Shown piece by piece: positions 26,237-33,597 of a stretch of 41,441 nt of DNA; position 1 is the first letter of the stretch; each line of letters starts with the position of its first letter. The stretch spans positions 1 through 41,441 of the forward strand of contig KQ959422.1 in assembly GCA_001552765.1 (NCBI GenBank). The letters are read 5' to 3'. The translations under genes and the position numbers were made by a program. The stretch comes from Bacteroidales bacterium KA00344. GTDB taxonomy: Bacteria; Bacteroidota; Bacteroidia; Bacteroidales; Bacteroidaceae. A model generated the notes under the pieces. That model saw only the letters and a list, made by a program, of their open reading frames with translations. It did no database searches and was not told where the DNA came from.

Positions 26237-27742
26237 TTACTTCTTTGTTTCTGCTTTAGCTGTCTTCTTTTTTGCCGTTGCCGTTGACTTTGTGCCAGTG
26301 CTTTTCGGCTTTGCAGGCGTTGTTGCTGCCTTTGCCTTACGGCTTGCAGATGTTTTCTTGGCAACCTTAGCCGTTGTTTTTTTCGCAGTCTTCTTTGTCG
26401 AAGCAGAGGCTCCTTCATGTTGCTCACGGAGTTTCTCGGCTGCGGCTTCTATCTTTTCTATCTTAGCTTGAAGGCGGGCAATCTCCTTGTCCTTCATGGC
26501 AATCTCCTCGCCTTCGTTCTTGATGGTGGTGAGAAGAGAATTGAGCTGCTCGTTGTCGATGTCTGTGGAATACATGTTGTTGATTCGAGTGATGAAATCA
26601 CCAAGTATGTTCATGTAGTTGGTGAAGGCATCGAACGGACTGCTGTATATTCCCCGATCAAGTCCAACGTTGGAGGGTTTGGTCGTCATGAAGCGGAAAT
26701 TGTTGCTTGCCTGCAGGTAGTCCCAGTCCTGATTGATGCGTGGGTCGTTGGCAATGCGTACGCGTTCCGACACACTATAGAGCTTGCCAAATGCCTCGCG
26801 CTGCATGGAGTTGCCGAGCCAGCAGCTCACGTCGCGTTCCTCGTCTGCCCACGAGAGAGTGTCGGGCACGTCGAGCGTTCCCACACTCTTGAACTTGTCA
26901 CATATCTCTGACGGTGTAGAGAAGGTGATGCCTCTCATCTTTGCAAATTCAGGCAGGGCTTGGAGGAAATCCAAAATGCGTGACGACAGAGGTTGGGCAA
27001 TGCCGAGTGCGGAAAGCTCCATGAAGATATTGACTATCTGTGAAGCTTCGGGCAATGAGGCGATGGTGTCGATGTATTGGTCGGCAAACATGGGGTAGCC
27101 TTCCCAGTCGGCATTGTTGAATCGGAGACTGATGTCGTCGCTCAACTTAATGTCGCGCAACAGCAGCTTCAGGTCGGGAGCCAGCGCACAGCCATATACG
27201 TAATGTGGCGACTTCCAACCCAACACATGCTTGGCACCTTCGGTCAGCATCCCCTTGAAACCCATGTTGTAGGCCTGCAGGCCGATGTCGTCGCTGTAGA
27301 TGAGCGAGGAGTTGCGCAGTACGGTTGGCGCCTTGCCAAAGTACTCCTTGATTTTTTTACATTGTTTCTTTACATCGAGAGCAAAACATTCTGCATCGAT
27401 GAGCGAGGACAGACCGTGCGAATAAGGCTCTGCCAGAAACTCCACACAACCGGTTTCGTTGAGTGATTGCAGCTTCTCAATAACCTGTGGAGCGTGCATC
27501 TCCATCTGCTCAATGCCCACCCCCGACAACGAGAAGGCCACCTTGAAATAGCCGTCGCTTTTCCGAATCATCTGCTCCAGAGCGTTCAGCGCGGGCATAT
27601 ACGAGCGTTCAACGATGTCTGTGATGCTACGCTCGTTTTCGTAATCGTCGTAATAATAATGGTCGGTGCCAATATCAAAGAAGCGATAGCGTTTCAGGTG
27701 TATAATCTGATGTATCTCGAAATATAAACAAATTGTCTTCAT
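26237..27742 (-). CDS. GH57 alpha-amylase-like protein with altered catalytic sites and a histone-like tail
   Basis: 501 residues. The GH57 domain is recognisable from FEIHQIIHLKRYRFFDIG (8-25), FLAEPYSHG (102-110), RNSSLIYS (143-150) and IFMELSALG (239-247). In active GH57 amylases the third block normally reads RNTELIY with the Glu nucleophile, and the fourth carries the Asp acid/base (FMDYE). Here these positions are Ser146 and Glu242, and the usual HQP is HQI. Amylase-like GH57 homologues lacking catalytic residues are known in Bacteroidota. Residues about 405-443 look coiled-coil and about 445-501 are Lys/Ala/Thr-rich. Third gene of the glycogen operon, 183 nt behind the glycosyltransferase. 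Confidence 0.85.
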   Translation of the reverse strand: MKTICLYFEIHQIIHLKRYRFFDIGTDHYYYDDYENERSITDIVERSYMPALNALEQMIRKSDGYFKVAFSLSGVGIEQMEMHAPQVIEKLQSLNETGCVEFLAEPYSHGLSSLIDAECFALDVKKQCKKIKEYFGKAPTVLRNSSLIYSDDIGLQAYNMGFKGMLTEGAKHVLGWKSPHYVYGCALAPDLKLLLRDIKLSDDISLRFNNADWEGYPMFADQYIDTIASLPEASQIVNIFMELSALGIAQPLSSRILDFLQALPEFAKMRGITFSTPSEICDKFKSVGTLDVPDTLSWADEERDVSCWLGNSMQREAFGKLYSVSERVRIANDPRINQDWDYLQASNNFRFMTTKPSNVGLDRGIYSSPFDAFTNYMNILGDFITRINNMYSTDIDNEQLNSLLTTIKNEGEEIAMKDKEIARLQAKIEKIEAAAEKLREQHEGASASTKKTAKKTTAKVAKKTSASRKAKAATTPAKPKSTGTKSTATAKKKTAKAETKK

Positions 27743-27925
27743 ATACTTTGAAATTTTACTTTGAACTTTATGATTGCCATGTTCTTTGAACGTTGAGCAT
27801 TGCTTGTTTTCACATTATAGTTGCCGTGTCCTTAGAACATTACGATCAGAACTTTATGCTTTGTGGGTTGTTTGTTTCGATGCTCTCATCCAATTCTTCT
27901 CTGCGAGAAGGGTGGAAGTGAGCAG

Positions 27926-29194
27926 CTAATTCCAATTTAAGGTACGTCTATACAGTTCTCGAATCCATGCTCCGACTTTGTCCCATGTAATCTCTGCCAC
28001 CTCTTTGCGCCCTTCTTCCTGAAGATATGTAAAGAGGCTGTTGTTGTGGCAAATGCTGTATATGGCGTCGGCAAGTGCATGGATATCCCAGTAGTCCACT
28101 TTGATACAGTTGGTCAGTATCTCTGCACATCCGCTCTGCTTAGAGATGATGGTCGGCGTGCCACACTGCATGGCTTCCAACGGCGAGATGCCAAAGGGTT
28201 CGCTCACCGATGGCATGACATACACGTCGGACGCTTTCAGGCACTCGTACACCTGCTTGCCCCGCATGAAACCGGGGAAGTGGAACCGGTCGGCAATGCC
28301 CCGTTCGGCAGCCAGATAAATCATCTGTTCCATCATGTCTCCCGATCCTGCCATCACAAAACGGATGTTTCTCGTGCGGTGGAGCACCATGTTGGCGGCC
28401 TCCACGAAATATTCGGGACCTTTCTGCATGGTGATGCGTCCGAGGAAAGTCACGATTTTTTCCTTGTCGGCGTTGTCGCTGCGGGGAATGGCCTCGTTTT
28501 CTTCGCTCAGTGGGTACACCGCGTTGTGCACGGTAAACACCTTGCGCGGGTCTTGGTGATACTGGTGAATGACCGTATTCCGAGTTAGATTGCTCACACA
28601 CATGATGCAGTCTGCGTTGTCCATACCATCTTTCTCAATGGAGTAGACGGTGGGATTTACCTTGCCTCGACTGCGATCATAGTCGGTGGCGTGAACGTGT
28701 ATGCACAGCGGTTTGCCGCTCACCTGCTTGGCGTGGATGCCGGCCGGATAGGTGAGCCAATCGTGTGCATGGATAATGTCGAATTCTTCTGCGCGCGCCA
28801 CCACACCGGCAATAATCGAGTAGTTGTTGATTTCCTCGTGCAGGTTGCCCGGATAGCCACCGGCAAACTCCATGCAGCCAAGATCATTGACGTGCATATA
28901 GTTGAAATCGGAATAGATATGGTCACGATAACGATAATACTCGTTGGGGTCCATCAGATTGCCCACGCGTCCGTTTACGTAATCATAGTCTACGTCACGA
29001 TAGGCGATGGGCACACAGTTCATGGGCACAATCCTTGCGTATGTGCGGTCTTCGTCGCCCCAAGGCTTGGGCAGACACAATATGGTTTCTATGTCTCCCT
29101 GCGCGTGCAGCCCTTCGGAGATTCCGAAGTTGGCCGTGGCGAGTCCGCCGTAAACATGGGGAGGATACTCCCATCCAAACATTAATACTTTCAT
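27926..29194 (-). CDS. GT4-type glycosyltransferase, probable glycogen synthase
   Basis: 422 residues with two Rossmann domains (GT-B fold). The N-terminus MFGWEYPPHVYGGLATAN (5-22) has the glycine loop that contacts the sugar nucleotide; HAHDWLT (142-148) is typical of starch/glycogen synthase-like GTs. The C-terminal EPFGISPLE (332-340) carries the E-x7-E nucleotide-binding motif. Between a debranching enzyme (15 nt upstream) and a GH57 gene, it most likely elongates alpha-1,4-glucan from an NDP-glucose in the cytoplasm. The genes of this set occur in this order in Bacteroides. Glycogen synthase is inferred from context; other hexosyl transfer remains possible. Confidence 0.85.
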   Translation of the reverse strand: MKVLMFGWEYPPHVYGGLATANFGISEGLHAQGDIETILCLPKPWGDEDRTYARIVPMNCVPIAYRDVDYDYVNGRVGNLMDPNEYYRYRDHIYSDFNYMHVNDLGCMEFAGGYPGNLHEEINNYSIIAGVVARAEEFDIIHAHDWLTYPAGIHAKQVSGKPLCIHVHATDYDRSRGKVNPTVYSIEKDGMDNADCIMCVSNLTRNTVIHQYHQDPRKVFTVHNAVYPLSEENEAIPRSDNADKEKIVTFLGRITMQKGPEYFVEAANMVLHRTRNIRFVMAGSGDMMEQMIYLAAERGIADRFHFPGFMRGKQVYECLKASDVYVMPSVSEPFGISPLEAMQCGTPTIISKQSGCAEILTNCIKVDYWDIHALADAIYSICHNNSLFTYLQEEGRKEVAEITWDKVGAWIRELYRRTLNWN

Positions 29195-29209
29195 TTGCTG
29201 TTCCTCCCT

Positions 29210-31153
29210 TTAATATTTATACTTTTCCAATTGCTCAAGTGAGCGGAGAATTTCTGCCACATTCATGGCGAACGACACGGCTCCGCGCCCGTGGAACGGG
29301 GGATTACCGTCGAAAAGTTCGGGCAGCGTGCCCAAGCAGTGATAGAACATTTCGTTTTCGTAGCCCACCATCTGCCGCTCGATGAAACTCAACCGCGTGC
29401 GCTTATAGAGCTTCAGGCAGGCTTCCATGTAGAAACCGCCCAGCCATGGCCATGCCGTCCCCTGATGGTAGGCATAGTCGCGTTGCACCTGTGGCCCTGT
29501 ATACATGGGGTTGTAGCCGTTGCTCTTGGGCGACAGCGAGCGCAGTCCCTTGGGCGTGAGCAACTCGCGCGTACATATATCTATCACATTCTTTTTCTGG
29601 TCTTGCGAAAGGGGCGAATAGTCGAAGGCTGCCGCAAAAATCATGTTCGGACGCACGCTCCAGTCTTGGTCTGAGCCGTCTACATAATCGAAAAGATAAC
29701 CGTGCTCATTGACAAATGTCTCCACAAACGACTTTTGGCATTTCGCCGCGAGCCTTTCGAGCCTGTCGGCTCGTTTTTGGTCTTCACCCGTTTCGGCTAA
29801 GGCGGCACCGAATTTCAGTGCATGATACCACAGCGCGTTAAACTCCACGATATACCCTGTGCGCGGCACCACCGGCCGACCGCTGCTCATGGAGTTCATC
29901 CATGTCACCGGGCGCTCTTTGCCGTCGGTCTTCACCAGTCCGTTGTCTTCGAGCGTAAGGTTGGGGTGTCGCTGGTCTTCGATGTAGCTGATGATGTTGA
30001 GCACCAACTTGCCATATTTTTTTCCGCATTTCTCGATGCCTCTTTCCTTGGCATATTGCTGAATACACCACACGGCCCACAGCAGCACGTCGGGTTGTTC
30101 TATTTCGTATAGTTTCACCGATAGTGGCTTGCCGTCCATAAATTCGCGCAGCCCTTTTTCTGCGGTTTTCATGGCATTCTCGAAGTAGTCGTCCTCCTCG
30201 ATAGACAGCGTCAGCCCCGGCAGGGCGACGAATGTGTCTCGGGCACGAGCCTTAAACCAAGGATAGCCGGCGAGAATGTATTTGTCGCCATTCTTGTCTT
30301 CCACATGAAATTGGTGTGCGGCGTTGACCAGACAGTGGAAAAAGTTGTCGCGCGGAGCACGGTCGTCTACTTCCTTGGCGAACAGCGACCGCAGTCCCCG
30401 TGTGTTGCTTTCGCTCGTGGAAGCGGCGAAAACCACACTGTCGCCTTTCCTGACGTTCAATTCGAAATAGCCCGGCACATAGAGATCTTCATTCGAGGCA
30501 TAGCCGCGCTCCTGCTCTTTGGGATATTCGATGCCACGATACCAGTCTGGCTCAAATACAAAATTGCACTTGCGCGAGAATTGCATATAAAGTTCCGGAT
30601 AGCCGGCATACAGGCAGGTCTTGATGCCGTTGTCCACTTCTTGATAATCTCGGTTGACGATGGTGTTCTCGTGCGTAAACTGTCGCACGCTCCTAAAGGC
30701 CAGAAAAGGTTTGAAACGCAACGTCGTCGGCGAGTGGGCATCGAGCAGCGTGTAACGAATCAGGATGCGGTCCTCATAGTGCTGAAATACCACTTCCTTC
30801 TTCATCACTACTCCGCCGACGCGGTAGACGGTGGTCGGCACCTTGTCGCAATCGTAAGAGCGGATATATTTGTGCCCATTCGGGCTGTAGTTGTTGCCCT
30901 GATACTTATGCAGACCGAGGTTGAAAGCCGCTCCGTGCTGAATGACAGTACAGTCGAGCGAAGATAGGAGAACGTGGCCGTCATCGTCGAGTTCCGGTAT
31001 CGGAACGACGAGCAGACCATGATATTTCCTCGTGTTGCAATCAACAATGGTGGAGCATGAGTAAGCACCGGAACGGTTCGTGCGGAGAATTTCCTTTGGC
31101 AAGGACTCCTGCAGGTTGGTCATCAGCGCTTTTTCGAATCTTATATAACTCAT
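29210..31153 (-). CDS. Glycogen debranching enzyme (amylo-alpha-1,6-glucosidase type)
   Basis: 647 residues. N-terminal bacterial GDE domain (about 1-260; FEKALMTNLQ, NTRKYHGLLV) followed by an (alpha/alpha)6 catalytic barrel. Barrel motifs are LAGYPWFKARARDTF (294-308, with the family's RDTF acid region) and GTAWPWLGGFYMEA near residue 580. The enzyme removes the alpha-1,6-linked branch stubs of glycogen. First gene of the operon, expressed from the promoter at 31244-31274 with a leader of about 85 nt. The start is the ATG at 31153; no earlier in-frame ATG is plausible. Confidence 0.9.
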   Translation of the reverse strand: MSYIRFEKALMTNLQESLPKEILRTNRSGAYSCSTIVDCNTRKYHGLLVVPIPELDDDGHVLLSSLDCTVIQHGAAFNLGLHKYQGNNYSPNGHKYIRSYDCDKVPTTVYRVGGVVMKKEVVFQHYEDRILIRYTLLDAHSPTTLRFKPFLAFRSVRQFTHENTIVNRDYQEVDNGIKTCLYAGYPELYMQFSRKCNFVFEPDWYRGIEYPKEQERGYASNEDLYVPGYFELNVRKGDSVVFAASTSESNTRGLRSLFAKEVDDRAPRDNFFHCLVNAAHQFHVEDKNGDKYILAGYPWFKARARDTFVALPGLTLSIEEDDYFENAMKTAEKGLREFMDGKPLSVKLYEIEQPDVLLWAVWCIQQYAKERGIEKCGKKYGKLVLNIISYIEDQRHPNLTLEDNGLVKTDGKERPVTWMNSMSSGRPVVPRTGYIVEFNALWYHALKFGAALAETGEDQKRADRLERLAAKCQKSFVETFVNEHGYLFDYVDGSDQDWSVRPNMIFAAAFDYSPLSQDQKKNVIDICTRELLTPKGLRSLSPKSNGYNPMYTGPQVQRDYAYHQGTAWPWLGGFYMEACLKLYKRTRLSFIERQMVGYENEMFYHCLGTLPELFDGNPPFHGRGAVSFAMNVAEILRSLEQLEKYKY

Positions 31154-31243
31154 AGCTGGTAATTAAGGCGGTTATTTTTTTATATTAGTTTGTAATAGGT
31201 CGTAGAGGATAGGAGCTAAGGCCCCGATAGCCTCTTGCTTTGC

Positions 31244-31274
31244 CAAAGGTAAGTAAAAATTGATATAAATCAAA
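31244..31274 (-). promoter_or_regulatory. Promoter of the glycogen operon
   Basis: On the - strand, TTTG (31271-31274), 19-nt spacer, TACCTTTG (31244-31251). Consensus quality. Confidence 0.8.
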
Positions 31275-31568
31275 ATAATAAACTACATATTTTGTTTATT
31301 TTTTATTTTTATCCGAATGGACATATTACGTGTTGAGAAAGGGAGTGAAATGCAACACAGAGGTATAGAAACAGAAACACAGTTTAGAAAAGAGCGCATT
31401 TTGTGGTCGGAAAGTTTTTGTCGTTCATTTTTTATTACCATTTTTGCATTGTGATTTGTGCTGAATGACAGTTGGGGGCATGATCATGTTTTCCTCTGTG
31501 GTCGTTTATGCGCCATGTGGATTTCGTTGGAAATGGAGATGTTTCAGGCTGAAATACGGTGAGGCTCT
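31275..31568. other. AT-rich gap upstream of repeat element D
   Basis: About 290 bp. No credible gene or promoter for the + strand gene at 31977. Confidence 0.4.
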
Positions 31569-31955
31569 GTAAAGAATACTTCACTAAAATCCTGTCAGGA
31601 TTTTCGGTCGTTATAGCGTGCAAAATGCCTTTTTTTGTCAATTATGATGCTGTTTTGGAAGCTCAATAATTCCGGGCCATTGCGATTGGGGCCTAACGGC
31701 CTCATGGTAGAGGCCTAACGGCATCATGGAAACGGCTTTGACGCCTCACGATTGCTACTTTATCGCGATGCGAAAAGGCCCTAACGATATGACGAAAGGA
31801 TGAATAAAATGCCGATTTTAGGGTTTTTTGAAAGCAACTGTTTGATTGTTAGGTGTTTGCGAAAAGGTGCTCATTTTTCTCGTATTTCGGGCAAAAAGAT
31901 TTGCATTTTCAAATACGCGCAGCATAATAGAGGTTTTGTCAAGAAATATTCGTGG
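31569..31955 (+). repeat. Dispersed intergenic element, copy D (forward)
   Basis: The head is degraded (GTAAAGAATACTTCACT, later AGCGTGCAAAATGCC). The core is clear: five units centred near 31691, 31713, 31735, 31757 and 31779 (22-bp steps), best as GGGGCCTAACGGC and GAGGCCTAACGGC. The tail has TTGATTGTTAGGTGTTT and a 7-bp hairpin, CGTATTT (31881-31887) with AAATACG (31911-31917), ending AGAGGTTTTGTCAA. The element stops about 20 bp before the start of the next gene, so that gene's promoter must lie in or be replaced by the element. Confidence 0.75.
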
Positions 31956-31976
31956 AATTAAGAGATATACGAAGTA

Positions 31977-32438
31977 ATGAAAGGATTTTTTATAATTACA
32001 GTGTTTGGTGCGATGTTGGGGCTTCTTGTCTGCTGCGGCACGCACAAAAAAGCCTTCTCGGAGATAAGGAATGTGGAGTTCACGGTGCTGCGTAACTATT
32101 ATTTCAACAGCGATGCCATTGTGCCTGACAATCCGATAGTAACCACGCGGGAGCAATTTGAAAAACTCTTTGGAGCGGCTGCCGTGATGGGAAAATACGG
32201 TATTCCTACGACGATAGATTTCAAACGTCAGTTTGTTATAGGCATAGTGTTGCCGCTGACGAACGATGAAACGGAAGTCGTTCCTACGCATCTCACGACA
32301 GACGGGAAAATGCTTGTACTATATTATAAGGTGAACATGGGTGCGCGCAATATGTCGTCGACCATGCGTCCGATGGCTCTTGTCGCGGTAGACAGGCTGC
32401 ATCTGGCCGGAGAGTGTCTGTTGCAGCGGGAATGGTGA
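31977..32438 (+). CDS. Small probable lipoprotein, family not recognised
   Basis: 153 residues. Hydrophobic signal ending GLLVCCG; Cys19 or Cys20 would be lipidated, although Val or Cys at the -1 position is not ideal for a lipobox. The mature part (VLRNYYFNSDAIVP, TTREQFEKLFGAA, IDFKRQFVIGIVLP) vaguely recalls PrcB-type periplasmic proteins, but this is a weak impression. The start lies just behind repeat element D, and no TAnnTTTG promoter is seen in the tail of the element. Convergent with the DUF4112 gene. Confidence 0.65.
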   Translation: MKGFFIITVFGAMLGLLVCCGTHKKAFSEIRNVEFTVLRNYYFNSDAIVPDNPIVTTREQFEKLFGAAAVMGKYGIPTTIDFKRQFVIGIVLPLTNDETEVVPTHLTTDGKMLVLYYKVNMGARNMSSTMRPMALVAVDRLHLAGECLLQREW

Positions 32439-32456
32439 GTTTGCATGGGCAGCGCT

Positions 32457-32479
32457 CCGGAGGGTTGTTTCACCTCCGG
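32457..32479. terminator. Hairpin between convergent genes
   Basis: CCGGAGG (32457-32463) pairs with CCTCCGG (32473-32479), 9-nt loop, in the 55-nt gap between the convergent genes. No T run, so terminator function is uncertain. Confidence 0.4.
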
Positions 32480-32493
32480 CGTGGCCTGAATTG

Positions 32494-33036
32494 TCATGAA
32501 AAAATGTGGGACAAGAGCGACAAGGTGAACTTGACGAGCAGGACGATGATGACGATGCAGCCCAGAATGGCTCCGGCAAAGGCAAGGGCTTTGCGGTTTA
32601 CCTCATGAATGATGGCCCGATCGTTCTCGACAAAACCTTGTATGAGTCTCATGTTGCGAATGTAGGAATGGTGGAAAAAGTCGATAATGTCACCAATGAA
32701 AAAGGGAATGAGACCCAAGACCATGTCCCGGAGCGTGTTGTAAATGACAGCCAGGGTGAGTGGCAGCGATTTTACTACAAACAGGCTGAACCATACAAAC
32801 GGTAACAGCATGACAGCGGAAACCATGTCGCCCCAACCTCCCGGCACCAAACCGAGGATGGGGTCTATGTGGTGGCGGTCCATCCATTTCGTGATTTTTG
32901 ACATGATTCTGTAAGGTCGGGTGTCTTTCACCTGCAGCCTTCGCGTTGCTTTGTCGTATGATGGGCTAACTGTTTCGTCGTATGATTGGGTATGGGTCGG
33001 CACATTTGTTTTGCTGCTTGTCACTTCATTTTTCAT
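32494..33036 (-). CDS. DUF4112 membrane protein
   Basis: 180 residues. Polar N-terminus, then the DUF4112 signature MDRHHIDPILGLVPGGWGDMVSA (from about 51), where a conserved short loop precedes two to three membrane helices (ends LLPFVWFSLFVV, LIPFFIGDIIDFF). A last helix is at about 148-170. The family is widespread in bacteria without a known function; it is probably an inner-membrane protein. A shorter start at Met45 is possible. Single gene; no - strand TAnnTTTG found upstream. Confidence 0.82.
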   Translation of the reverse strand: MKNEVTSSKTNVPTHTQSYDETVSPSYDKATRRLQVKDTRPYRIMSKITKWMDRHHIDPILGLVPGGWGDMVSAVMLLPFVWFSLFVVKSLPLTLAVIYNTLRDMVLGLIPFFIGDIIDFFHHSYIRNMRLIQGFVENDRAIIHEVNRKALAFAGAILGCIVIIVLLVKFTLSLLSHIFS

Positions 33037-33161
33037 CGTTTCTTACTTTTCTTATCATGACGCATAAAGTCGTGAAACAGTTACATGGCACACCCAACAT
33101 TGTGTTTGCCCCGCGATTCGTGCGTCATGGCGGATGAGCCGAAAGTTTGTTCAAAAAGAAA
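33037..33161. other. Short intergenic stretch
   Basis: Upstream region of the DUF4112 gene; no promoter motif recognised. Confidence 0.3.
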
Positions 33162-33200
33162 AACGTGTCAAATGGTCGATAATAGACCATCCGGCACGTT
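33162..33200 (-). terminator. Terminator of tRNA-Leu
   Basis: On the - strand, AACGTGCCGGATGGTC folds back on GACCATTTGACACGTT (stem with a small internal loop) and is followed by TTTCTTTTTG. Confidence 0.75.
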
Positions 33201-33217
33201 GCATTTCTTGTTAGATG

Positions 33218-33299
33218 TGCGCCTGACAGGAATCGAACCTGCACGTCGTGAAACACTAGATCCTAAGTCTAGCGCGTCTGCCAATTCCGCCACAGGCGC
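33218..33299 (-). tRNA. tRNA-Leu (TAG)
   Basis: Long variable arm typical of Leu. Anticodon loop CTTAGGA gives TAG. Acceptor GCGCCTG pairs perfectly with CAGGCGC, A73, CCA not encoded. Confidence 0.95.
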
Positions 33300-33309
33300 A
33301 TCTGGGGTG

Positions 33310-33317
33310 CAAAGATA
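33310..33317 (-). promoter_or_regulatory. -7 box of tRNA-Leu
   Basis: TATCTTTG on the - strand, 10 nt ahead of the tRNA. TTTG runs upstream (33330-33334, 33342-33345) are not at the standard 19-nt distance. Confidence 0.5.
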
Positions 33318-33380
33318 CACAAAAATTTTCCAAACGTTGTACAAACTAGGGAGAAATTATCAGATTATTCTAATTTATGA

Positions 33381-33597
33381 TTAGAATTTGGGTGTATCTC
33401 TATTATAAATTGGGCGCATCGCTATTAGGGTTTAGGCGTGTACCTATTAGAATTACATAATCTCTTATTAGAATTTGAATATTCTCCCTATTAGAATTTG
33501 AGAGAGTTTCTATTAGAATATAGCCGTATTTCTATTAGGGTTTAGCCGAATTCCTATTTGAATTGCATAATCTGTTATTAGAACTTCATAGTCAGGG
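33381..33597. repeat. 22-bp tandem array behind tex, with 110-bp higher-order repeat
   Basis: Ten units begin at 33381, 33403, 33425, 33447, 33468, 33491, 33513, 33535, 33557 and 33578 (22 bp, occasionally 21 or 23). Consensus TTAGAATTTGnnnnnTnnCTA; unit junctions read TTCTATTAGAA, a near-perfect palindrome. Units 3, 4 and 5 match units 8, 9 and 10 better than their neighbours (for example TTAGGGTTTAG at 33425 and 33535), giving a 110-bp period. The last unit contains the tex stop codon. Confidence 0.85.

Noticed and set aside
27743..27925. Imperfect repeat (TTGCC, GTGTCCTTAGAAC-like) between the GH57 and glycosyltransferase genes considered as another 22-bp array
   Set aside because: The two copies are offset by 47 bp and other similar words are irregularly spaced (13, 25, 19, 28, 28), so there is no 22-bp period.
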